From Cutibacterium namnetense (lineage in GTDB: Bacteria > Actinomycetota > Actinomycetes > Propionibacteriales > Propionibacteriaceae), in the NCBI RefSeq assembly GCF_001642025.1, contig NZ_LWHO01000001.1, positions 156,563 to 220,562 of the forward strand: 64,000 bases of DNA, in the 5' to 3' direction. Below are positions 9,810-18,183 of this stretch, piece by piece. A program made the translations under genes and the position numbers. Within the stretch, counting starts at the first letter, position 1; each line of letters begins with the position of its first letter. Below the pieces are notes generated by a model. It ran no database searches. It was given only the letters and a program-made list of their open reading frames with translations, and had not been told where the DNA came from.

Positions 9810-10091
9810 TCAGGCCACCTTCACCGGATGGTCGGGATGCTTGTCCAGCCAACCCTTGATGAACGAGCAGGCCGGACGCACCGCCAGACCTTGGGAAGTA
9901 ATGTCGTCGAGAGCGAACCGTGCCAAGGCACTGCCGACGCCCCTGCCGCCGAAGGCTGCGAAGACCTCGGTATGGGGCATGACGACGACGTCTCGCTCGC
10001 GTCGGAATTCAGCGAATCCGGCGAGCTCTCCGTCGAGGTGAGCTTCGTAGCGTGACTGCTGGTCGTTTTTGGTGACGGTCGTTTCACTCAT
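9810..10091 (-). CDS. GNAT-fold N-acetyltransferase, short YjdJ/COG2388 type
   Basis: This 93-residue protein has the compact GNAT core: ELAGFAEF strand, HTEVFAAFGGRGVGSALARFAL (acetyl-CoA loop with GGRGVGSALA) and the closing PACSFIKGWLDKHPD. This is the short single-domain type common in actinobacteria and of unknown substrate. The ATG at 10091 fits the family N-terminus; the frame is open further upstream to 10160 but those residues do not fit, and no strong ribosome binding site decides the matter. It is divergent from the catalase gene. Confidence 0.8.
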   Translation of the reverse strand: MSETTVTKNDQQSRYEAHLDGELAGFAEFRRERDVVVMPHTEVFAAFGGRGVGSALARFALDDITSQGLAVRPACSFIKGWLDKHPDHPVKVA

Positions 10092-10229
10092 ACATCCCAT
10101 TGTCGGGTAATTGTCCTTGGTTTCTGCCTTTTTTGCACAGGCTTTCTCCGGTGGCGTCATGACCTTGGAAGTGACCTTGTTGGGGGGGCAGTGTGGAGGT
10201 GAACACCTAACGCATACAGAGGAGTCGTC

Positions 10230-11681
10230 ATGCCTATTGATCCCAGCAGGCCCTCAACGAACACCAATGGGTCACCAGCCCCCAGCGACGAATACTCCCT
10301 GACCGTCGGCGCTGACGGCCCGGTGGCGCTCCACGACGCGCACCTGGTGGACACCCTGGCCCACTTCAACCGAGAAAACATCCCCGAGCGTAAGCCCCAT
10401 GCCAAAGGCTCGGGTGCTTTTGGTCACCTTGAGATCACTGCCGACGTCTCGGAGTACACCAAGGCATCCTTCCTACAGAAGGGGCGCGAAACTCCCATGC
10501 TGGCCCGATTCTCCACAGTCGCTGGTGAGCTCGGGAGTCCCGACACCTGGCGTGACGTCCGGGGATTCTCGCTGAAGTTCTACACCGACGAGGGCAACTT
10601 CGACATGGTCGGCAACAACACTCCGGTGTTCTTCATGCGTGACCCGATGAAGTTCCCGCATTTCATCCGCTCCCAGAAGCGGCTGCCAAATTCTGGCCTG
10701 CGCAGTCCGAACATGATGTACGACTATTGGAGTTTGTCGCCAGAATCGGCCCATCAGGTCGCTTACCTTATGGGACCGCGCGGCATTCCGCTCAGCTACC
10801 GCACTATGAACGGCTACTCCTCACACACTTACTCCTGGGTCAACGCTGAAGGGAAGATCACCTGGGTGAAGTACCACTTCATCAGCGACCAGGGTGTTCA
10901 CAACATGACTGCGGATCAGGCGAAGGAGACCGTCGGTGACCACCCGGACATCCACCGCGAGGACCTCTTTAACCACATTGCCGACGGTGACTATCCCTCC
11001 TGGACCGTCAAGGTGCAGCTCATGCCCTACGACGAGGCCAAGGATTACCGGTTCAACCCCTTCGACATCACCAAGGTGTGGCCGCACAAGGACTACCCGC
11101 TGCACACCATCGGCAAGTTCACCCTGGACCGCAACCCGGAGAATTTCTTCGCCCAGATCGAGCAGGCGGCCTTCTCGCCATCTAACACTGTTGAGGGCAC
11201 CGGGTTGTCGCCAGACCGTATGCTGCTAGGCCGCGTCTTCGCTTACAACGATGCCGCCCGAAATCGCCTGGGAGCCAACTACGAACAGCTCCCAGTGAAT
11301 TGTCCGGTGACGCCGACGAACCAGTACACCTTCGATGGCCCGATGGCCTTCGAACACTCCGGATCGGCACCCACCTACGCTCCCAACTCTTACGGTCGCC
11401 ACTTTGCCACCGGGTACCGAACCGGTGGCGAGGCTACCTGGGAGGCTGACGGCGAACTCGTTCGTTCCGCCCAGACCCGGCACGCCGACGATGACGACTT
11501 CGGTCAGGCTCACACCCTGGTGCGTGACGTTTTCTCCGATGCGGAGCGCGATGAGCTCGTCGATACCTTGGTCGACTTGATGACCAATTTCGACATGGAG
11601 GAGCCGGTCCTCGGCAACACGCTGTCTTACTGGCGCCACATTGACTCCGGTGTCGCCGAGGCAATCGAGGGCAGAATCTGA
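10230..11681 (+). CDS. katA: Monofunctional heme catalase, small-subunit clade
   Basis: This enzyme dismutates hydrogen peroxide to water and oxygen. At 483 residues it fits the small-subunit (clade 3) catalases. The distal catalytic His57 lies in HAKGSGAFG and the catalytic Asn130 in [13 protein letters not shown]. The proximal heme tyrosine region reads [13 protein letters not shown], a slight deviation from the usual SYPD form. AGAGGAG lies six bases before the ATG. It is transcribed divergently from a GNAT gene and converges on an ABC exporter gene across a strong hairpin, so it is probably monocistronic. Confidence 0.96.
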   Translation: MPIDPSRPSTNTNGSPAPSDEYSLTVGADGPVALHDAHLVDTLAHFNRENIPERKPHAKGSGAFGHLEITADVSEYTKASFLQKGRETPMLARFSTVAGELGSPDTWRDVRGFSLKFYTDEGNFDMVGNNTPVFFMRDPMKFPHFIRSQKRLPNSGLRSPNMMYDYWSLSPESAHQVAYLMGPRGIPLSYRTMNGYSSHTYSWVNAEGKITWVKYHFISDQGVHNMTADQAKETVGDHPDIHREDLFNHIADGDYPSWTVKVQLMPYDEAKDYRFNPFDITKVWPHKDYPLHTIGKFTLDRNPENFFAQIEQAAFSPSNTVEGTGLSPDRMLLGRVFAYNDAARNRLGANYEQLPVNCPVTPTNQYTFDGPMAFEHSGSAPTYAPNSYGRHFATGYRTGGEATWEADGELVRSAQTRHADDDDFGQAHTLVRDVFSDAERDELVDTLVDLMTNFDMEEPVLGNTLSYWRHIDSGVAEAIEGRI

Positions 11682-11691
11682 CGATCGATCC

Positions 11692-11722
11692 CAGCGCTGG
11701 GCTGTCCCGCAGCTCAGTGCTG
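11692..11722. terminator. Long hairpin between convergent genes
   Basis: An inverted repeat of about 13 bp (starting CAGCGCTGGGCTG) surrounds a five-base loop, with two G-T pairs. It lies between the end of the catalase gene and the end of the ABC exporter gene, and it overlaps the exporter's last codons and stop. There is no T-run on either side, so it is either a non-canonical bidirectional terminator or an mRNA-stabilising structure. Confidence 0.5.
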
Positions 11723-13459
11723 GTTCGACCACACCCGCCACAGCGCGGCGAACGGTCCATCGCCGTGACGCAGTTGCTCCGGCGGCCCGACTTCGACGAT
11801 CCGACCACCGGCCATGACGGCGACCTCGTCGGCCATCGCCACCTGGGACAACCGGTGAGCCACCACGAGGGCGGTCCGTCCCCTGACGGCCTCGGCTGCG
11901 GCATGATCAAGAGCCGCAGCACCGGAGCTACCGGCTTCCGCCGTCGCCTCATCAAGGATGATGACGGGCGGGTCTGCCAGCAATGCGCGCGCCAGGGCGA
12001 CCTGTTGTGCCTGGGCAGGTGAAAGGCGGGTTCCCAACCGTCCCACCACAGTGTCGACGCCGTTGGGGAGCTGCTCGATCCAATCAGCCCCGACCCGCTC
12101 CAATGCCGCAAGGATGGCGTCGCGGACACGCTCGTCGGGCCAGTCTTCGGCCTGTGCGGGCAACCCCAGTGCCACATCGTCGAAGAGGGTGCCGGAGAAG
12201 GTGTGGATTTCCTGGCTGATGAGCACGGTCCGGGCATGACCCGATGTCATGGTGACGGTTCCCTGCCGGGGTTCCAGCAACCCCGCGACGAGAGCCGCCA
12301 AGGTTGACTTGCCCGCCCCCGACTCCCCGACGAGCACCACGGTGTGTCCGGCTGGAATGTCCAGACTCACCATGTGCAGCACATCAGGGCCGTCTTGATA
12401 GCCAAAGCTCACCTGATCCACATGAATCGCCGTCGGCCCGGGCTGGTACCGCTGGAGGGTTGGTGACTTGTCGTGGCGTGCCCCGATGACGCCCACCACC
12501 CGCTGCAGGCACACCCATGCAGCCTGCAGGTTGTTGAGGAACATGAGCAGGAACCGCACTGGAGAGAACAACCTCAGCAGCACCAGCACCGCCGCCGCAG
12601 CCGCGCCGACGCTCAACCGGTCGGTGGTCACGAGCAGGTATCCCGTCCAGGCGACGCCGATCGTCGCCACTGCCTCGCCGGCTAGCAGCCGCACGATGAG
12701 GGTGTTACCGAGGAACCGTCCGCGTAAGCTCCAGCGGATGGCCTGCCACGATCCGTTGGCCACCGCCCGGGTGCGCAGGTTTTCCAGTCCGAAGGCGCGC
12801 ACCGCGTCCACCCCGTGAATCGTCGAGAGGATGTGCTGGGACTGGGTCGTCGACGCGCTCCTCTCCGCCCGGTACACCGGTGGGGCCGTGCGCAGGAACT
12901 CCCGAATTGCGAGGCCATAGAGCACCGCGGCGAGGAGGACGGGGACGAAGAAAAGCGGATGCAGGCTGGCCAGCGCGCCCACTGACACAATCACCATGAT
13001 CATGGTGTTGACGAGTCGGGGGAGGGCGCCATTAGCGGCGTCGCGCACAGCCGTGACATCGTCGGAGGCCCGCGAGACCAGATCGGCGGTACCAGCCTTC
13101 TCGACCCGTTGCTGGTCCAGCCCCAGGCCGGCCGCGATCATGGACTCGCGCAACCGGGTGATGATGGTCGTAAAGAAGGACGGCGTGAGGGACTGTGCGG
13201 CACCGTTACAGATCCCTGACCCGATCACTGCAGCAACCATCACTAACGCTGGGGTGAGCAGAGCTGAGGTTGGGCGGTGAGCCTTGGCGGCGTCGATGAT
13301 CCAGCCGGTAGCCACCGGTACAGCCAGATCGAGCAGGGAGGCCGCCGTAATCACCACGATTGCCCCAATAAAGTAGCCGCGCACTCCGCGTGCTGCCCGG
13401 TGGACCTCCTGGCGAACCTGGGCAGCAGTAGCCAGTGGCAACGAGCGGGGGAGGCTCAT
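11714..13459 (-). CDS. ABC exporter half-transporter, subunit with intact Walker motifs
   Basis: This 581-residue protein has an N-terminal six-helix exporter domain (about 25-330) and a C-terminal nucleotide-binding domain. Walker A is intact (GESGAGKST, 378-386), as are Walker B with its catalytic glutamate (IILDEATAE, Glu504) and the switch histidine (VVAHRLS). The signature is degenerate: LSPAQ (479-483) instead of LSGGQ. The upstream neighbour has the opposite set of defects, so the two should work as a heterodimer. It overlaps that gene by ATGA and is the last gene of the B12-controlled operon. The substrate is unknown; a tetrapyrrole or metallophore is suggested by context only. Confidence 0.88.
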   Translation of the reverse strand: MSLPRSLPLATAAQVRQEVHRAARGVRGYFIGAIVVITAASLLDLAVPVATGWIIDAAKAHRPTSALLTPALVMVAAVIGSGICNGAAQSLTPSFFTTIITRLRESMIAAGLGLDQQRVEKAGTADLVSRASDDVTAVRDAANGALPRLVNTMIMVIVSVGALASLHPLFFVPVLLAAVLYGLAIREFLRTAPPVYRAERSASTTQSQHILSTIHGVDAVRAFGLENLRTRAVANGSWQAIRWSLRGRFLGNTLIVRLLAGEAVATIGVAWTGYLLVTTDRLSVGAAAAAVLVLLRLFSPVRFLLMFLNNLQAAWVCLQRVVGVIGARHDKSPTLQRYQPGPTAIHVDQVSFGYQDGPDVLHMVSLDIPAGHTVVLVGESGAGKSTLAALVAGLLEPRQGTVTMTSGHARTVLISQEIHTFSGTLFDDVALGLPAQAEDWPDERVRDAILAALERVGADWIEQLPNGVDTVVGRLGTRLSPAQAQQVALARALLADPPVIILDEATAEAGSSGAAALDHAAAEAVRGRTALVVAHRLSQVAMADEVAVMAGGRIVEVGPPEQLRHGDGPFAALWRVWSNQH

Positions 13460-15222
13460 GACAGCATTTTCCGGTAGTCGTCGCGGGCCAGCAGTTCGCG
13501 ATGTGGGGCGCGTGCGATCTGGCGGCCGACGGCGTCGAGCAGCACCACCTCATCCATCTGGTCCAGCAGAGCCGGGGACGTCGTAGCGATGATGGTGGTG
13601 CGTCCGGCCCGCAGGCGTTGCATCTTCTCGGCGATGGTGGCGGTGGTGACAGCGTCGATGCTCGTAGTGGGGTCAATGAGCACGAGGCCGTCGGGAGAGT
13701 GCAGCAGGGCACGGGCCAAGGCCAGACGCTGACGCTGCCCCCCGGACACGTGGCGGCCACCCTCTCCGACGTTGGTCTCCAGCCCGCGTGGTAGCACGGC
13801 GGCGACGGTGTCTAGGGCGGCTGCGTCGACGACGGCGTTCAGTCTGGCGACAGTCGTCTGGCTGTCGAGCACGATGTTCGCGCGCGCAGTGTCGTCGAAT
13901 AGTTCGGGGGAGCGGGGAGCCACCAACACCAGGCGGCGCCGCTGGGCAGGATTGAGTTTGCTGGTCGGAACTCCGTTGAGAAGGGTTCGCGGATCGTGGT
14001 TAATGGCCTCGGCCAAGGCATCACAGATCTGCTGAGGGGCCACGACCCCCAGGTGGGTGCCTCCGGCGACGTCCAGCTGGAAATCCTTGACCGGGATGTG
14101 CAACTCCACTGGACCGTCACCAGGTGTGGTGCGGGCACCATCGTCGGGATGAACCTGCCAGGCAGCCGGGCTGTCACGCAACTCACAGAATCGGTCCCCG
14201 GAGGCGTGGGCGGTGGCCAGCATCGTCGCGGTGTCGACGCCCAGTGCCCGCAGTGGTGGACCGAGGGTTTGGGCCAGCCCGACCACGGTGGCGAGTTCCC
14301 CGACGCTGATACGCCCGGCTAGGGTGAGCCACCCAGCCAGCACCGTCAGTGCGGTGATGAATACTCCCACCGAGGCGTTAATCGTCCCGGTGTAGATCCC
14401 TTTGACGCGCCGGGTGCGCAGGGAGGCGTCGAGGCCATGACGACTGGCAGCCCGGAATCTTGCGGTGGCTCGACGTTGCGCCGAGAGCCCTTGTATGACC
14501 CGCAATCCGCTGGTGAGATCGGCGGCTGACCCGGCTACGGCGGCCTCGGCGCGGCGCTCGCGACGAGTGCTGCGCTTAACCGGGGCGACCCCCTTCACCG
14601 ACAGCAGGATGAGTAGCGGCACAATGCACACCGTTGCCAGCGTCAACCAGCCGTTGATGAGGGTCATCGAGATGAGGGCGCCGAGCAGGGTGACGACATT
14701 GCCGGGGATAGACGTCAGCGCGATGAAGGCTCGCGACACCGCCCGCACATCCGTGACGACGACCGCGAGCAGGTCGCCGGGAAGCCGCGAGCGCCCGCCG
14801 ATCCCTTCCGGGGCGGTGATCCGGGTGAGGGCCTGCACGCGGAGGTCATGCTCGGCCACACCGGCCCCGACATTGGTCTGCATCCGTACCGTCTGGGCCA
14901 CCGCGCGCACCGCGTAGGACAGCCCAACCAAGGCTAGCCATCCGGTCAGTGCCGCAGCATCGGCGGCCACCACCCCGTCGTCGATGGCGCGCCCCAAGGC
15001 CATCGGCACGCCGATATTCACCAGGCTGACGAAGGCCGAGGCGATCGATCCGGGCAGTAACCAGTGCCGCCCATCGCGGGCCATCCGGCGCACCAGTGCC
15101 CGTCCGTCGTGGGCGTAGGTGATGTCGATCAGAGGAGCATCAATGGGTGGTGGGGTCTGCCTGGGGATGCGTGGCAGCCAGCGCAGCTTCGGTTGCCAGT
15201 GTCGGCGCGGGGTGCGTATCAC
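13456..15222 (-). CDS. ABC exporter half-transporter, subunit with degenerate ATP site
   Basis: This 588-residue protein has an exporter membrane domain (about 50-330) and a nucleotide-binding domain with unusual motifs. The Walker A region (about 388-400) reads GTHLGVVAPQQICDA and lacks the GxxGxGKST lysine loop. The Walker B glutamate is replaced (LIDPTTSID, Pro518), and the switch histidine is absent (IIATTSP). The signature VSGGQ (492-496) is perfect. It can therefore supply the signature to its partner's ATP site but cannot bind ATP normally itself. The start is GTG at 15222, overlapping the upstream stop as GTGA, with AGGA just upstream. It probably forms a heterodimer with the downstream gene product. 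Confidence 0.88.
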   Translation of the reverse strand: MIRTPRRHWQPKLRWLPRIPRQTPPPIDAPLIDITYAHDGRALVRRMARDGRHWLLPGSIASAFVSLVNIGVPMALGRAIDDGVVAADAAALTGWLALVGLSYAVRAVAQTVRMQTNVGAGVAEHDLRVQALTRITAPEGIGGRSRLPGDLLAVVVTDVRAVSRAFIALTSIPGNVVTLLGALISMTLINGWLTLATVCIVPLLILLSVKGVAPVKRSTRRERRAEAAVAGSAADLTSGLRVIQGLSAQRRATARFRAASRHGLDASLRTRRVKGIYTGTINASVGVFITALTVLAGWLTLAGRISVGELATVVGLAQTLGPPLRALGVDTATMLATAHASGDRFCELRDSPAAWQVHPDDGARTTPGDGPVELHIPVKDFQLDVAGGTHLGVVAPQQICDALAEAINHDPRTLLNGVPTSKLNPAQRRRLVLVAPRSPELFDDTARANIVLDSQTTVARLNAVVDAAALDTVAAVLPRGLETNVGEGGRHVSGGQRQRLALARALLHSPDGLVLIDPTTSIDAVTTATIAEKMQRLRAGRTTIIATTSPALLDQMDEVVLLDAVGRQIARAPHRELLARDDYRKMLS

Positions 15223-16205
15223 ACTGTCCTGCTAACTGAGTCGAGTGGGCGTCGCCTCATCCGGTGCGGCAGGACGAGCCGGGCAGCCTGGGAGAGGTCC
15301 TCTGTGGTGATCTCGGTGCGACCGTTCCAAGCTGCCAGGGTGCGCGACGCTCGGACCATCATGATGTCGGCGCGGTGACCGTCGACGTGGGCGTTGAGGC
15401 AGGTGCGAGCTGCCGTCATAAGGGTCTCATCGGTGATGACTACCTGGGTGATGAGCTCGCTGGCACATCGGATTCGTTCGCCGAGCTCGTGGCCATCCTG
15501 TTCCCAGGTGCGCGAGAAGCCAGTGGGGTCGTCCTCGAAGGTCATTCGGCGCCGGATTACCTCAATGCGCTTGTGCGGGTCGTCCTCCCCGCTGACGGTG
15601 ACGCATAGCCCGAAACGGTCGAGTAACTGGGGGCGTAGTTCGCCCTCCTCCGGATTCATGGTGCCGACCAGGGTGAACCGGGCTGGATGGGTAATACTGA
15701 CTCCCTCTCGCTCTACCGTGTTGACGCCCATGGCGGCTGAATCCAGCAACAGGTCAACGACGTGGTCGTCGAGCAGGTTAACCTCGTCAACATAGAGGAT
15801 CGCCCGGTGGGCTGTGGCAAGGAGGCCGGGTTCGAAACGGCGCCGCCCCTCTCGCAGCGCCGTCTCCATGTCGAGGGTTCCTGTGACACGGTCCTCGGTG
15901 GCGCCGACTGGCAGCTCGACGACTGGAACTTGGACGGTCCGTGGAGTGGGCATTGGTTGCGGCAGCCCGAGCTCGGCGGCATGGTCGGGGTATTCCTCGG
16001 GGGACAGGTGGTAAGCCCCGGGTACCTCCTGGTGCTTCGGCAGCAGGGCCGCCAGGCCGCGTACTGCGGTGGATTTGGCGGTGCCCTTCTCGCCGCGGAT
16101 GAGCACCCCAGACAGATCGGGGCTGATGGTGGCGAGGATGAGGGCCAGCTTCATCTCCTCCTGACCGACGATGGCGCAGAAGGGGTAGACGGGGTGTTGT
16201 GCCAT
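15219..16205 (-). CDS. Mg/Co chelatase AAA+ subunit, ChlI/BchI type
   Basis: This 328-residue AAA+ ATPase has Walker A GEKGTAKST, Walker B ILYVDEVNLLDDH and the sensor block GTMNPEEGELRPQLLDRFG typical of the I subunit of magnesium or cobalt chelatases. With the D subunit it powers metal insertion by the large CobN/ChlH-type subunit. The ATG at 16205 is chosen because GAAAGGA sits eight bases upstream and MAQHPVYPF fits the family; the frame continues upstream only as antisense-like low-complexity sequence. It follows the D-subunit gene by one base. Confidence 0.92.
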   Translation of the reverse strand: MAQHPVYPFCAIVGQEEMKLALILATISPDLSGVLIRGEKGTAKSTAVRGLAALLPKHQEVPGAYHLSPEEYPDHAAELGLPQPMPTPRTVQVPVVELPVGATEDRVTGTLDMETALREGRRRFEPGLLATAHRAILYVDEVNLLDDHVVDLLLDSAAMGVNTVEREGVSITHPARFTLVGTMNPEEGELRPQLLDRFGLCVTVSGEDDPHKRIEVIRRRMTFEDDPTGFSRTWEQDGHELGERIRCASELITQVVITDETLMTAARTCLNAHVDGHRADIMMVRASRTLAAWNGRTEITTEDLSQAARLVLPHRMRRRPLDSVSRTV

Positions 16206-16206
16206 A

Positions 16207-18183
16207 TCAGCGGTCCTTTCGGGGAGATTGGTGGGAAGGATCAAGGTGGGAAACGATGTTGACGAGGTCGTCGGCCCGCAAGTCATCGATGCGCAGACAG
16301 GGGCCGCCCAAGGCGGTAGCAATGTCGCGGGCCCGCGACAGCTGGACACCGCGAGGATCCTCGGTGTCGATGACCACCCAGCTGAGTCGTGTGTCAGCGC
16401 CGATCTCGGTTGCTACCCGGATCGCCTCATCGGTGGCCCGGGAGTTGGGCTGACCGTCCAGACCGACGTTGCCGCGCCCGTCGGTCACGAGGACGAGTAG
16501 CGGTCGCAGTCCCGGATCTTTGAGGAGCAGGGGTCGCACGACCTCGCAGGCCTTGACCAGCCCAGTTGACAGTGGGGTGCGCCCACCGATCGGCAGTTGT
16601 GCTAAACCGCGCTGTGCTACCTCCACTGAGGAGGTCACCGGCACTAGAACTTCGGCCCGGTCGCGACGGAAACCGATGAGGCACACCCGGTCACGTTTGA
16701 CGTAGGCGTCTAAGAGGAGGGACAGCACGGCCCCTTTGGAGGCGGTCATCCGGCCTCGTGACCCCATCGACCCGGAAGCGTCGACCACGAAGACCACGCA
16801 GGAGGCGGCTCGCCCGGCCCGTACCTTGGCCCGCCAGTCGATCGGCTTGACGTGCACCGCCACGTCAGGACGATCGTGGGTTCGACGTGACTTCTGATGA
16901 ACCGCCGCTGCACGGAGGGTGGCGTCCAGGGCGAGATCTTCGGGACTGTCGGTGGGGCGGGCGGAAATGTAGCGGCCGCGCCAATCGCTGCTACGGGTGC
17001 GCAGTCGTCGCCCGGAAGCACGTCGGGCGTGGCGATCCTGGCCGGGCTCCAAGGGGCGAACAGCGAAAGGGTCACCGATGGCAGCTACCTGTTCGCCGAT
17101 GCTTGATGGTTGATTCTGCTGGTCGTGCTGGCCGTTGTCCCGCTGATTGTGGGGGTCTTCCCGGTTGCCGGGTTGTTGTTCGCTTTGTTGCTCGCTTGAG
17201 TTGGCGAGCGGCGGGGCAGAATTCTCGCCCCCCTGCGGGCCTCCCGTCTGCGGGCTGGGCTGCTCGGGCTCCGGGGGACGTTGCTCGTGCTGGTCCGACT
17301 GATCATGAGAGTGTTGGCTTCGCGGCGGAGGAGGGTCCGACGGGGTTTCGGCGCGACGACGGTGTCGCAGCACCATCTCGCTGATCGTTAACACGTCGTC
17401 TTCGGTGGCGATGCCGCGACCGGCTAGGGCGGCGTGGGCTCGGGTGGCTTCGGCCATGACGATGTCGGCGCGGTGCCCGGCGACGTGGTTCTGCCGACAC
17501 AGGCAGGAGATAAGTTCGGTGACGACCTCGTCAAGTCGGACGCTAGTGACGAGGTGTCGGGCCTTCTCAATGGCTGCGGCCTGACGGTCCTGGTCACCTT
17601 GCCAGCGGGCGCCGAACCCGGTCGGATCTGCGTCGTGGTCGAAGCGTCGCCGGATGATCTCGGCCCGGGCGCTCGGGTCAGACTCACCGTGCACGTCGAC
17701 GCACAGCCCGAACCGGTCAAGCAGTTGGGGCCGCAATGACCCCTCCTCAGGGTTCATCGTCCCCACCAGTACGAAACGGCTCGCCAAGGAGGCTGTCAGA
17801 CCCTCACGCTCCACCCGAACCGTCCCAGCGCAGGCGTCAATGACGAGATCGACGAGGTGGTCGTCGAGGAGATTGACCTCGTCGACGTACAGCACCCCGC
17901 CGTCGACCTCGCTGAGCAAACCTGGCTGGAGCACTGGACGTCCAGACACCAAGGTTGCCTCAAGGTCCAATCCGCCGACGAGACGGTCCTCGGTAGCTCC
18001 CAGGGCCAAAGTGCGCATGGTGTGACCGGGTAGCAGCTCGACGAGACCACGAACCAGCGTCGACTTGGCCGTTCCCTTCTCCCCGCTGAGGACGACCCCG
18101 CCGATACGCGGGTTGACCGCGCACAACAGCAGGGCAAGTCTGGCGTCGTCCTGCGCGACGATGGCGGTGAACGGGTAGGTCAT
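16207..18183 (-). CDS. Chelatase subunit D: AAA+ domain plus von Willebrand A domain
   Basis: The 658-residue protein has three parts. Residues 1-280 are an AAA+ domain with Walker A GEKGTAKST and VDEVNLLDDH. A Pro/Gln/Ser/Asp-rich linker spans about 280-400. A C-terminal von Willebrand A domain carries the metal-binding DASGSMG motif (about residue 475) and a downstream VTDGRGN. This is the D-subunit architecture of magnesium and cobalt chelatases. Its ATG overlaps the cobN stop by one base (TGATG). With CobN and the I subunit it gives a complete three-part chelatase. Confidence 0.92.
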   Translation of the reverse strand: MTYPFTAIVAQDDARLALLLCAVNPRIGGVVLSGEKGTAKSTLVRGLVELLPGHTMRTLALGATEDRLVGGLDLEATLVSGRPVLQPGLLSEVDGGVLYVDEVNLLDDHLVDLVIDACAGTVRVEREGLTASLASRFVLVGTMNPEEGSLRPQLLDRFGLCVDVHGESDPSARAEIIRRRFDHDADPTGFGARWQGDQDRQAAAIEKARHLVTSVRLDEVVTELISCLCRQNHVAGHRADIVMAEATRAHAALAGRGIATEDDVLTISEMVLRHRRRAETPSDPPPPRSQHSHDQSDQHEQRPPEPEQPSPQTGGPQGGENSAPPLANSSEQQSEQQPGNREDPHNQRDNGQHDQQNQPSSIGEQVAAIGDPFAVRPLEPGQDRHARRASGRRLRTRSSDWRGRYISARPTDSPEDLALDATLRAAAVHQKSRRTHDRPDVAVHVKPIDWRAKVRAGRAASCVVFVVDASGSMGSRGRMTASKGAVLSLLLDAYVKRDRVCLIGFRRDRAEVLVPVTSSVEVAQRGLAQLPIGGRTPLSTGLVKACEVVRPLLLKDPGLRPLLVLVTDGRGNVGLDGQPNSRATDEAIRVATEIGADTRLSWVVIDTEDPRGVQLSRARDIATALGGPCLRIDDLRADDLVNIVSHLDPSHQSPRKDR

